Positions 10,270-22,500 of a DNA stretch of 64,000 nucleotides are shown piece after piece; the first letter of the stretch is position 1; the number at the start of each line of letters is the position of its first letter. The position numbers were made by a program, and so were the translations under genes. The DNA is taken from positions 101,149,782 to 101,213,781 of the forward strand of contig NC_067473.1 of assembly GCF_947179515.1 (NCBI RefSeq), written 5' to 3'. This DNA is from Apodemus sylvaticus. Taxonomy: Eukaryota > Chordata > Mammalia > Rodentia > Muridae. A model generated the notes under the pieces. It was not told where the DNA came from and did no database searches. It worked only from the letters and a program-made list of their open reading frames with translations.

Positions 10270-11378
10270 AACCCCTCTCATGATTTAATTTTCTACTTTT
10301 AAACTCTGGCCTGTCTGGCTCCATCCTCAGCACATCCCCCCAGCTTTCCCTACCTGTTCTTCCTTTCTGTTATTGCCTCTGTGTATTGACAGAGTCTATT
10401 ATTACTAAAATGCATTCCTTTGAGGCAAGGCATATCATTTATGTGTTTAGACATGAATAGCCAGGCCACCATATAACAGTGCTGTACCATGAAATCAAGG
10501 ATGCTGAAATTACAGAGCCAAGTCTGTCAGCACGAACGGTTTAATCCGGTCTCTACATGGTCTGCTGCCCTGGAAATCACACCCCGCAGAGGCTAGTAAG
10601 AAGGCAGAGTGAAGTTGTAGTTCCTGCCCACCCTGCTCCCAGGCTTGTCCCCTCCCAGCTCCTCCACTAGCTGGACACTGAGATGCACTTTAAAGGGGTG
10701 CTATCCTTTGTCTACATTCTATGATCCATTCTTTGATTCTTGCTCATTTGCTCCCCAATTGAGGGTCACACTCCCTTCCTAAAAATTTCACCCCTGGTTT
10801 AGAGTTTTTCATGCTTTTGCTTGCTGGTTAATGGTTCCCCTGGAATTCCTGCTTGTTTTCCTGATGCAGGGGTTCATGGATGCCTTGTTCAGTTCATCAA
10901 TCCAACTGTGCCCTCCCTAAAGACTGACAAAGATATTTAAATAAAGAGCATGACCCTGCTAGAGTTAAATAAACACGGAACCAGGTACCATACGCTTGCC
11001 TGTCAAACTCATTTTATATGAGCTCCTCTGGCTGGCTAAAACACACAGACCTTTGCACCTGGACCTATCCACACCTAACAACTTTTGAGAACGCAGGCCT
11101 TCATTGTCTACTTTTTAACCTCCTAGGACCCTAGCCACAACTGGATCACATACTAACATTCTTTTTGGCCAAACCCTCTCCAGTACACAAGTATGAAAAC
11201 TACATTCTAAAGCAAAGGTAGAAAAACATCTGTTTTTTGGAGTTTCACCTTAAGCAACTCAAACCATCTGTGCCAAAATCCCCCCAAAACATAACAAATG
11301 GAACCCATAAGCATCCACAGTTCACAGGGACTGGACCTAAAACACAGGCTCTGATTTTTTACAGATCTTATTGATTTG
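10270..11378. other. Intergenic upstream of Rnf103, no element recognised
   Basis: Apparently repeat-poor DNA leading into the CpG island. I saw no gene or repeat I can name. Distal promoter elements could lie here but cannot be read from sequence alone. Confidence 0.4.
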
Positions 11379-11540
11379 GGTGGGTGTGGGGGGTGCAAGG
11401 CCTTAATCCCACCCCTGCCAGGCCAGGCAGGCAATCTCTGAATTCTGATGCCCGCTTGGTCTACAAAGTGGTTCCAGGCGTCCCCGGACTACTTAATAAA
11501 GCAGTGTCTTAAAACAAAACAAAAACCACAAACAAAAACG
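11379..11540 (+). mobile_element. B1 SINE, diverged
   Basis: Sense-strand B1 order: ggccttaatcccaccc, caggcaggcaatctctgaat, cttggtctacaaagtggttc, then an A-rich tail with AAAAC units. It sits just 5' of the CpG island. Confidence 0.65.
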
Positions 11541-11743
11541 AACATCTTTAGCAGCCTTTATTTTCACGCTCGGCACAGACGTGCACCGTGTCGCAGGGTC
11601 CAATGTCCAATCCCGGGACTGAAATCGGTGACTAAACGTAAGCGCCTAAGAGGGCTGGGACCGCGAGAGCACAGCAAGTCAGGAGGCGTACCCAGCCCAG
11701 CCTTCCGCAGCCCCTCTCTCCCTTTGCACCCTGCGGCTTCTAA

Positions 11744-11782
11744 CCCCGCCCCTCCACAGACCCCGCCCCTATGCCGACGTCA
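11744..11782 (+). promoter_or_regulatory. GC boxes and CRE-like site
   Basis: ccccgcccct occurs twice (11744-11753 and 11761-11770), matching Sp/KLF sites. It is followed by cgacgtca (11775-11782), one base off the TGACGTCA CREB/ATF palindrome. The cluster suggests the core promoter. Confidence 0.55.
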
Positions 11783-12341
11783 GTTGTTATGTCTTGACTA
11801 GGGCCGCGGCTGCAGCGGGTCCAGTGCTCCGGGGGCGACAGCAGCGGCCTGCGGAGGCGGCAGGGACGGTGGCCGCGGTTGGCGCGGCGCGTCCTCACGG
11901 GGCTGGGCGCCGCTCGGCTACGCAGCTGACAGGAAGCAGCCTGGGAGAGCCGCGTCGGGGCCTAGCGTTATTTGCTTTTTGCTTTTTTTTTCCCCTCCAA
12001 GACTGTCGTCTCGCGCTCCTCCTCAGCGGGAGCCGCCGCGACGCCCCCTCGCGGGCCGCGGGCCTGAGAGGCGCCGCCCGCGGGAACCTGGAGCCGCCGC
12101 CGCCAGGCTTGGACGGCCGCCGGGGCCTGAAGCCTAGGTGATCGGCGCGGCGCTGCGGCGGTCGCTCCAACCCGTGCTGGGTGCGCCGGGCCCCGGGCCT
12201 GGCCCAACCGAGCACCGCGCCCTCCGGACCGCAGCCACTGACTCCGACCCCAACGGCCCTCCGCTGGCCCGCAGTCTCTCGGAGCTGCCTCCGGGGTCAC
12301 CCCTGGTGGGCTCTTGCGGGCTTCCAGTGGTCCGCGGCTCG

Positions 12342-12383
12342 ATGGGTGGGGTGCTTGTGAACGTCCCTCCTCCCTTTCTCTGA
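12342..12383 (+). promoter_or_regulatory. uORF 1 in the Rnf103 leader (13 codons)
   Basis: ATG at 12342 opens a 13-codon frame closed by TGA at 12381-12383, 189 nt before the main ATG. The context is gctcgATGg, with G at +4. If the leader is transcribed and unspliced here, this would reduce scanning to the main start. Confidence 0.5.
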
Positions 12384-12448
12384 CCGCCAGGCCAGAGCCG
12401 GCGCCCTCAGCCGCACGCACGCCGCGATCCACCTGCTTCCCCGCGGGG

Positions 12449-12463
12449 ATGGCCCGCCGGTGA
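12449..12463 (+). promoter_or_regulatory. uORF 2 in the Rnf103 leader (4 codons)
   Basis: ATG at 12449 is followed by GCC CGC CGG TGA. Its context is ggggATGg, with G at -3 and G at +4, which is strong. It ends 109 nt before the main ATG, so re-initiation is possible. Confidence 0.5.
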
Positions 12464-12572
12464 CCGCCACGGCCGCGCGCCCTCGCTGCCCTCGCCCAGG
12501 CTGCGCTCCGTCGCCCCGCACTCCACCCCCTCCCCTTGTCCACGGCGTCCCGGCGACGCCAAGAGGGCGAAG

Positions 12573-12798
12573 ATGTGGCTGAAGCTGTTTTTCTTGCTCC
12601 TGTATTTCCTGGTCCTGTTCGTCCTGGCCAGGTTTTTTGAGGCCATTGTGTGGTATGAGACTGGCATCTTTGCTACTCAGCTGGTGGATCCGGTGGCATT
12701 GAGCTTCAAGAAGCTGAAGACCATTCTGGAGTGTCGAGGGCTGGGCTATTCCGGGCTGCCAGAGAAGAAAGATGTTCGGGAGCTGGTGGAGAAGTCAG
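12573..12798 (+). CDS. Rnf103: Rnf103 coding exon 1
   Basis: Encodes residues 1-75 plus the first base of Gly76, including the N-terminal hydrophobic anchor. The exon ends at TCAG, followed by GCAAGT. There is no GT at the required junction, so the donor is GC. Reading on into the intron stays open to a stop at 12987-12989, which would give a 138-residue retained-intron product. Confidence 0.95.
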
Positions 12799-15700
12799 GC
12801 AAGTGCCTGGCTCCCGGAGGTCGCCCCCTCTGTCCTGGCTCTTCCCCACCCCCCATCTCCACCCCACCCCCGAAATTAGGCGGTCCCCGAAAAGGTCAAG
12901 CAGACTACCCCAGAGAGCTGCCCAGGCCGTCTTTGTCCATTTTTCTAAATGAATATGTAAATCTCTGTTTTGAAAAGAGAACTGTTTAGGTATATTGGTG
13001 TGTTCCAAAGGCTCTTTGGAAATGACAGTTTGAAAGTGCAGCTTTAAAAAAAATCATTAAATTGAATCTTTTGTCCCAGAATTCAGAAACGTCAGTTGAA
13101 ATTGATTATAGGAAAAGGAAAAACTACAAAACATAGTCTGTAAATAGCATCTGCATCCATAGTAAAAACAAGCTACTGGGAGGGTAAGACATCATTAAAA
13201 TAATAACAAAAGGCACGTGGACCTAAGATTTACGTGTAAATTATGCGTTTAATTATAGGTAAGATGTACAATGCACTATTTGCTTTTTATACTTTAAATT
13301 TAGTGAACATCTTGTGTGGCTGTCGGCCTTGTTTGTATTAATATTGTCTTGCAGGATTATAAATTTTATTCTTGAATCTTGAATGTATTACCTTTCTTGT
13401 CATGTGTCACAGGCGTCCCTGCATCACTTAATGGGTTGAGGAAGAGACTTGAAATAGCCTGAAAGAATATTTAATGTAGCCATTGATTTGGGGTAGGATT
13501 GGGTGGGGAAATGCAGTTAACTTTAAAGTGTCTCCTTAGATAGTGTTCCTGAAAACGGAATGTACACTGAGAAAGGCATTCTGAGTGAGTATCTTGTTTT
13601 GTCCTTTCAAGTATGTCATCTACAGGGCCTTTTAGAAGACCATTTTTTTCCTTATGTGGTACTATCTAGACAAACAGTGTGATAGGCAAGATTACAAGGT
13701 ATATAGCAGTCTAACACTTGTATTTATAGCATAAGGGTTGCAGAACTCATCTCACCAGTGGGATAGAAGGCAGGAATCCTTGCATAAGGGATACATTTTT
13801 CAATTGTGTATTATTACTGCTCTTGTTTGCGCCTGGTTTTACACTGCCATTGGATGTTGGGGGAGGGAAGTGGGTTCTTTGAGCTTTATATTAGATATTA
13901 TTCTGCCGTTTGAGCCCAAAATTGTTGTCATATGGAATGTACAGGGAATCTATATATAGCCTAAAGAGTATACAACAAAAGTATGATTCAGATCACACAT
14001 TTTACAACTTAACAACAACAAAAAACAGTCTTGGTATGGCAATGTTTGTTGTGGATGGTTTTGCTGTTTGGAATGGAACTGGAATATCACTATGTAATAT
14101 TTAAGGCAAAGGTTAGATAATGTGACATGAAGGTTTTTTTTAATATTTGATTATACAAGATCCACGTTTACACTGTGAACTTGTGTATGAATGTGGGGTT
14201 TGTTGTTCTGATAGGTAACTTTCTATCTCTCCCATTCATGTAAAAATCTTGTTGCCATTTCAAGCAGGCTGATGGCAAATTCTGTGAACCCTCTTTTAAA
14301 TCTTTTGAGTCACAACACATAAACCAAGCTTCGAAAAATCATGTGAAGCCTGTGCAGACTTTAAGTAAAATTAAATGATTACTAGTTTGAGGGGATTTTT
14401 TTTGGACTGATGTAATTAGTAATTTACTAACAAACTATATGATGACCCCATTAGAATATATGTGCTACTATAAGAGAAGAATTATTGTCTTTTTTTTTCA
14501 TTTTTTGCTGATGATACTCAATTTTCAAGAGATACTCAATTTTGTAGAATGAAAATTAATAGTGTGCTTATTCATGATATAAAATGGAGTTAATCATTGA
14601 AGTTGGGATTTTTGAAACCTTAACAGGGTTTTTACTTTTTCCTTCAGGTGACTTGATGGAAGGTGAACTCTATTCTGCTCTTAAGGAAGAAGAGGCGTCT
14701 GAGTCTGTTTCTAGTACCAATTTCAGTGGTGAAATGCATTTCTATGAGCTTGTGGAAGACACAAAAGATGGCATCTGGCTGGTTCAGGTAGAAAGGATGA
14801 TACTTGAGAACCTTGTTTATACCAAAGTAGTATTTACCCCTGAGTAGCTCTTCAGTTATCATGCTTCCCAGGCAAAGCTCAGTTCTCATAGGGTATAAAC
14901 CAATGATAACGAACATTCGGTCAGGAGATGTGGCTCAGTTGATGGAGTACTACCGTACATGAAATCCTGGCTTCAGTCCCTAGCTAACACCACCTAAACC
15001 AGGTTGTGCTCACATCAGAAATCTCAGCACTCAGGAGGCAGAAGCAGGGACTTAGAGGTTTGAGGTCTTCCTCAGTTGCATAACGAGTTCAAAGCCAGCA
15101 TAAGTAGGATACATGAGACCCTGGCTTTGAAAAAGGGAAAGAAAAAAAAAAAGAGTAGAAAAGGAAAGATTGGGGGTGGGGGTTATCTTGAGACTCAGCA
15201 GACAGAAATGTCTAGAAACACACTTTCCTTTTATTTAGCTCTAGTTTTTTTTAACTCTAGTTTTGAGTTTAAGTTTATTAGTTCACATAGTTTTAGTGTG
15301 TAAGGGAAGAACACTAAAGTAAAAGTAAAGAAGTCTTTGCATTAGCAGCCAACCTTGAATGGCAGATGTGCTAACTGCTATAGAAACAACTCAGCAAAGT
15401 AGTCGGCTTAGTAGCTGTCCTGAGGGACCTATGGAATGTGCATTTTTTTTTTTGGCTTATGGTCATTAGATAGTTTGTATGATATCAAAACTGTGAGATT
15501 TAATTAGTATATTGGGAATTTCAAGTGGTGAAGGGCCTTAAAATTTATCTTTAATGATTTTCATGGTAAGTGGATACACATTAACATTAATGTAACCATG
15601 TATATTAGAATAATGGTATATTGAGCATGTAATGTCATCCTAAATATTATGGAAAAGCAAAGTTTAATTTTTGAAATCTGTATTCACTTGCAGTAACATA

Positions 15701-18700
15701 ACAAGTGAACTTGAAGTCTGAATGTGGCCGCAATTAAGAATGTAGTGTGTAGATGGCTGAAAGTCAAGTTGTATTATAAGACCCCCCCAAAAATGAGGGT
15801 GCCCCAGCACCCCACATCTCGGAAGGCGACACTCAAATCACTCGAGAGAAACGGTCTCGATGCAATAACATGAGGATTTCTTTATTCCAGAATTCTGGGT
15901 TCCACAGCCGCACACCAAGCAGGGTTAGAGGACTGTGGACCACGAGTGCCGAATTGCGACAGTTTTTATAAGTTTACGACAAAGCCGGAGAATCACAAAC
16001 CAATCATTTCTTAGCATGGGGAGCCCGCTAAATGCGAGCCAAACGATTTGTACCACTCCATAGTTTTTAGGCCAATCAGTTTAAATTATTGGAGCCCGCA
16101 CTCAGTTGACCAGTTTCCTATTTTCTTGAATGTCTATAGCTTTATGAACTCCTGCATAGGGGTAATGGCAGTAAGCAGTTTACAGAAGCAAGATAAGCTT
16201 AGCCCATTTCCAGTTACCTTGTGGGGCCAGGATCACCTATTCAAGGCCTTTCTGCTAGGTCTAAACAAAGGGCGGCCTCTGGAATGTGACCTTTTACCTA
16301 GTTTCTAACGAAGCGAGATAGCATTTTAAACTTCTGACTTCTTGGGGTCATTAGAGTTAGGCTGTATTATTTTCTATCCTTTCAGTATCAGATAGTTTCT
16401 GAAGCACTAAGATGAGAAGTAGGTTATGAAAGTCCTGGGACTGCTCCGCAGTACTGTGCTAGGATTAGATTCCAGGTCCTCTGAGGTTTTTTTCTTCCTT
16501 CAGACTATCTTCTGTGTAATCATTGACAATGCGAACACCCATCCTCCCATTTCTTTAGTGCTTTTGATCTCCCACTTTGCTGTTGACCAGTTTCAACTTA
16601 GGGTTTGAAAATTAAAATAAAAGCTTTATATTACTTTCAGGGAACAAGAACTACAAGATTTGTTTTTGTTGTTTTGGTTTTTATTTTATTTTATTTTTGA
16701 TTTTTTTTTTTTTTTTTGGTTTTTTCTTTTGGTTTTTTGATGACAGGGTTTCTCTGTATAGTCCTGGCTGTCCTGTAGACCAGGCTGGCCTTGAACTCAG
16801 AAATCCACCTGCCTCTGCCTCCCAGACTGCTGGGATTACAGGCGTGCGCCACCACCGCCTGGCTTAAGATTTGTTTTAAAAATAAGTTTTAGAAATCTTA
16901 ATTGGAGGGAAGCCTGATTTTGTCATTGGCTTGTAGTATAATTGGGAATGGGTAGGTTTTCTCTTGTTTCTGGCCTCAAACACATATGCATTGAAAGAGG
17001 ATGGAATGATGCTATCCTCCACTGTGCTGAAAGAGTGGGCTTTGGTGAGTCTGTGGAGATTTCATTGGATACCCCTGGCCTTCCCTTTTTAGTTCCATTC
17101 CTACTGCATTTGACTTTTTACCTTCTATAATCAGCAAAGGTGGGACCTGAGAGGATTTAGCCTGTACAAATTCTAGTTTATTTCTGTCTTTGTTCATTGA
17201 TTTGAGAAATAAGCTCTAAGGGTTGAAAATATAGCTCAGTAGTAGAACGTTTGCCTAGCATGCATGAAGTTCTGGATGTGATGTCAGTCATCTCTTTAAA
17301 TCTTTACGAGATTGTTATTCTATTTCTTGCCCCCAGTACTTATTTCTAATCTGGCCAAGGAAGATTTACTGGTTTTGATAATTTCAGATTTATTGACAAG
17401 AGAGAATTGAATAGTGTCCCGTTGCTGTGTATTTATGGTCTAAATGCTTATCACTCACCTGAATTGATTTTCTGCAAGTGGATGGTGGAGAAGGCAATAG
17501 GCAAGGCTAAAAGGCAGAACCATGTAGTCAGAGGCCTGGGAGTCGCTCTGAAACACAGGACCCTATCTGAAATGCTAGGTGTATCTGATCGACTAGTTAG
17601 CAATATATCCTTTACTTTTAAGCTATCCCTTTTTAAAAGATGTATTTATTTTTATTATGTATACAGGTGTTTTGACCCATGTATGTGTGTGTACTGTGTG
17701 CTCGCCTGATGCCCGCAGAAGCCAGAAGAGGGTGTCAGGTCTCCTGGAACTAGACTGACAGATGGTTATTAGCTGCCATGCAGGTCCTCTGGAAGAGCAG
17801 CTGGTACTCTTCACCTCTGAGCCATCTTTCCAGGCCCAGTTATTATTTTCTTGATATCTCACTAAAGATGTGTATGGACTAAATCCCTTAATATGTGATA
17901 AAATTAGCCCATTTATTTAGCATAAATAACTATGCCAGGCCCTGTTCTAGAACCTGAAGATAAAACGGAAATATACCCAGGGCTGTGTCCAGGGAGCTCA
18001 CGTTCCAGTTGTGAGAATCAGACACCAAATACATTAATATTTAAACAATACCAATAGGTTGGAAGCTCTGAGAAGAAAAGAAGCAATCTAAAGAAATAGA
18101 ATAAGGAGGAACTTTTTTCACAAGGTGGCCATTGAACATAGTTTTAAGTAATGATGTAAATGTTAACATACAGCCATCATAGCTTAGTCTCCTCATTATC
18201 TTTTCCCAAAGTATTTTAAAAGTCATATATTAACAGTTGAAAGAATGTGTTTATATGGGAAACAGTACAGTAAGGCACACTTAGTTTTTCCAGTAATGTG
18301 CAATGTTTGCAGTGATTTCCAGTGTCTGGTTTGTGTTCTTTATGGCTGGTTACTTAAATCAAACGGCTAGTCAGGTCTGCAGGAACAGTGTCTGTTAAGA
18401 TAGTTGAGAAAAGTAGGCCTGAGACCCTGCTGTTGGTACTATGAGCTAACCTAACCTACTAAACTTATTTGGCCAGGCACCTCTTTTAAGCTTCATATTT
18501 ATATTTGGGCTTTGGTTTGTTTAGTTAGTTTTTAAAACTATACTTAAAATTTTAAAAATATTTGCTAGATACAGAAGGGAAATATTCTCTTGGTTGTTTG
18601 TCAGTCATTCCTCAGCCAGACTATTAGTCTGTCTCTCAGGAATACAGTTCTGTACAGTTTGAGTGCTGGGTCTCCTTTCCTTCTGTTGTGGTTCCTGCTG

Positions 18701-19490
18701 TTTGTTTTGAGGCAGGGTCTCACTGAGTAGTCCAGGCTCATCACCTTCGTCCTGCTCATCTTTCTGACTGCTGAGGTAGCCGGGGTCAGCCATGATGCTG
18801 CTCTTCTCTGAATGTGTGTTGAAGGAAGCTGACTAGTTTGCTTGCTCTGCTCTGTGTTTAAATGCCTGTAAGGAGTGTCTTCATGTACTGCACTGCATTA
18901 CATCCTGGCCACTTCTGTCTTCAGCTTGTCAAGCTTGAGTCCATGTGCTTCCTGTATACTTAAGCAGGTGTGGTGAACAGAACTGTAGGGGTTATTTTCC
19001 TGTTGCTGTGACAAAGGAAGGGTTTATTTGGGCTTCCTGTTAGAGGGGAAATGATGCCAGCAGTAGTGTAGGTGGTTAGTTGCATCTCATCCATGTCAGG
19101 GAGCAGAGAGAGATGAATGCTGGTGTCCCACTCACCTCTCCTTTAAAACGTGCATCATCACCATCATTATTGTCATCCTTCTTGTATGTGTGCATGGATG
19201 ATGTATGTGGGAGGGGTGTACCTGCTATGGTACATGTGTGACAGCCAAAGGACAACCTTGTAGAGTTGATTTTTCTCCTACCTTTATGTGGATTCTGGGG
19301 ATCAGACTCAGGTCACAAGGCTTGTCAGACAAGTGCTTTTACCCACCAAGCTATCTCATCCTCACTCTTCCCGCACTTCTAAAAATTACATCTGCTTTTT
19401 TGTGGTAAGAAGTACTTGTGGAGATCAGAGGACAGCTTGGACAGCTTGTGGGAGTTGGTTCTCTATACCAACCATTGCAAGAACTAATAT

Positions 19491-19521
<31 letters not shown>

Positions 19522-22500
19522 TTTGTGGTTTTTTGGATTTGTTTTTTTCAAGACAGGGTTTCTCTGTATAGCCCTGGCTGTCCTGGAACTCACTCTGTAG
19601 ACCAGGCTGGCCTCGAACTCAGAAATCCGCCTGCCTCTGTCTCCCAGAGTGCTGGGATTACAGGTGTGCGCCACCACCGCCCGGCTCTAATTTTTATTTT
19701 TAAGGGTAGCAAAATCTATATGACATCTTTATGAATAATATACACTATATATTTCACACAGAATCAAGTCCTTTCTTTGTGATACAGTTGTAACACAATT
19801 AGAATTTTGTGCTTCCTCCCTTAAGCTCCTGACTCTCATTAGCCATTTAGTTCCCAATTTTGTGGATCTCTGACTCTGCTACCACCACTCCTTGGCACCA
19901 AAAACCGAGGATTATTTTGTTTCAAAAGATTGCTGGTTAGAGACAAATGGCCAAGTGGATAGGCTTTTGAAATGGAAAAGTTGCCTAGTATATAGCTTTT
20001 TCTTTTGGATTTGTCTCTAACTTTTTTATTTGTCTTAACTTTTATCATAATTCAAAAAGGGATAGAGCTGTTCGTTTCCTACCAGCTGTCCCATTTATTG
20101 AGATTAAAGTCACTAGAGTTGGACAGCACTGAAAAACCACTTTATGACTTTTTTTGTTTTTTTCCCGAGACAGGATTTCTCTGTGTAGCCCTGGCTGTCC
20201 TGGACCTCACTCTGTAGACCAGGCTGGCCTTGAACTCAGAAATTCACCTGCCTCTGCCTCCCAAGTGCTGTGGGCCACCACCCCCTGGCTACTTTATGAC
20301 TTACAGTACTGGTGAGCTTTGGCCACTCTTCACTGAGGTATTATCTTAATGCAGTTTCTGTTTGACTGGAAGCATTAACAGCTGATTTTAAACTTGTTTA
20401 TTTGCTTTTAAGACAAGAGGTTTGTCTAGGGCAATTCTAATTATTTATCCCTTTAATGAGCTACTACAGAGTAAAATATATGGCAAGCCACCATGTTTTA
20501 TGTTGGTGAAAATCTTTTCTTTTTCCTTTTTTTTTTTTTTTTTTTTTTGTGTTTACCCATAAAGTAAGCCAGTGAGAATAGGACACTTCATTTTAGCCAG
20601 AAGTTAGAAACAATAACAGGGTGAATAAAGTTAATTAAAATGCTATTCAATTTAAGCTAATTGTATTATTTAATTATGGCTCCTCTGTGGAGATTAACAA
20701 GGATGCACTAAAAGTTCTGACAGAAATAAACCCCTCCTTTTTAAAAAACAGGCAAAAGTACATTTGCAAATACACTGAATTATATTTTATATTTTATATA
20801 TAAGTACCTGAGACAGTTAGTGTATAGTTCCATAGCAAGATGCCATTCATTCTGTCCAGAAAACATTCAGGATAACAGGTTGGTGGGAGGGAACTTTTGG
20901 TCATAATAGAAATTGCTTTAGAGACTCTATAAAAAGAAGTAGAAGCTGGGTGGTGAGCCAATGTTTTAATTGTGAAAACACTGCCATTTTTATAGTGTCC
21001 ATTTAATGCAACCTTCTTCACAGTTAATGTATGTAAAATCTTCAGTTGACTAACTGCATAGGATTTTAACAAAGCAGTTTGTAATTGTGTAGCAATAATG
21101 ACAGAATCAAAATGATTTCATTAATGCTTAGATGGCTTCTCATTGTTATACCGCTCTCTCAGGGGGGATCCTTAAACTCTTCCAGAGCAGATGCTAGAAC
21201 AGATTGCTGAGTAAATAAGGCCCCAGGGTTGAAATTGTCACTTCCTGTAGCTCCTCAGCGCTCACAACTCTCCTCACTCACTCCTGCTGTCCCTGCTGGA
21301 ACCGGGGTGTGCCTGGGAACAGCGCTCTCTCATTCCCCTTCTCATTCTTAACAAATGCTTGTCATACATCTGCAAGGTTCTTGCACAATTAGCAATTAGG
21401 TCTTCACTCAAAGATGCCCTGAGCTTTAGGGCTGTGTGCACATTGACAGAGGCAACTTCTTAGTTCCTTGAAGCAGTGTCATTGCCAACACAGATCTAAA
21501 GTATCTGGGATATTTTACAGCTTTATTCAAAAAATGGAAAATATTGGGAAAGAGAGTTATTTTTAAAGAGAGAGAAAGGAAGAGTCAGAGGAGACGGCAA
21601 AGAACAGAGGGTATAGTATTTAATTACACAGAGACTTATCTGAGAAGTCTGAAGGGTTATGTTCAGGTTCCTTGGCTCTATGATCAAGAGAACTGCTAAT
21701 GTCTCCTGAGAAGTAACAGAAAGGAAAAGAACACTTTGCTGCTGGGTATGTAACTGAGTGGTGGAGCATTTGCCTAGTATGCCCTGAAGGAGGGGTGGGG
21801 GAGGAGAGAGAGACTGGGAGAGGGGGAGAGAGGACCAGGAACAGGAAGTAGGAAGCAGACCATGCTTGACTGCCCTGATTCTCCAGGTAAACTTTCACAA
21901 TATACTTTTAGACAAGAAAAAAAAGGGTAAATAACATCTTGGGTAATGTGATCAGCATTACCTCCCTAAAAAGCTTATATCTAAAACCATACCCTCAGTC
22001 ATCTGAGAATGCAAATGTGAACTCATGTCTTCCTCAGTAAGACCATATATTTTCATTAAAAGCACCGTCAAAACCATTTGCTTAATTCTCTAATTTTTGT
22101 GCATGTATTGAGCATCCATTGTATATTACCATGTGTTACAGAAACATGCATGTCTCCTAGAGTAATCTGGTAGCACAAAAAGGAAACTTCATTTTTTTAG
22201 AACCATGTGCCCTCAGCCTGTGATAGCCCCGACATTTGTTAGACTTCCCAGGAGAAAGGCCACAAATGAGGTTTGTATACCCCTCGCCTCTCCCAGGGAG
22301 TTGCCTGCTGGCATTTAGTTCATACACAAGCCTGGAGCTTTACTTCCTGAAGGCTTTGTGAATATGAAAATGGTTCTTCCTGTCAGAAAGATTAGAGGCC
22401 CCAGAGTATTGTGTTTGTAATTTTAAATTGAATAATGTCAGTAAAGGTGGCATTTATGTAAAGAGCTTAGATCTGTATATGCTTAGATAGACTTAGATGA

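Larger units (their letters stand above)
11560..12840 (+). promoter_or_regulatory. CpG island promoter and 5' leader of Rnf103
   Basis: GC content and CpG density rise sharply from about 11560 and fall after about 12840, covering promoter, leader and coding exon 1. Two CCAAT pentamers (11600-11604, 11607-11611) lie upstream of GC boxes. No TATA box is evident. If unspliced, the leader from about 11790 to the ATG would be roughly 780 nt and very GC-rich. The exact start site is not determinable here. Confidence 0.8.

Noticed and set aside
11794..12141. 115-residue plus-strand frame in the Rnf103 leader
   Set aside because: It begins at TTG, not ATG, and its Ala/Gly/Arg-rich composition mirrors the GC-rich DNA.
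11968..12543. 191-residue Arg/Ala/Gly-rich open frame on the minus strand at the Rnf103 promoter
   Set aside because: Long open frames arise by chance in CpG islands. Composition follows GC content, there are no domains, and several overlapping frames are open at once.
12573..12989. Exon 1 read through as a separate 138-residue gene
   Set aside because: The frame continues past a GC donor into intron 1; residues after Ser75 match no RNF103 sequence. Kept only as a possible retained-intron product.
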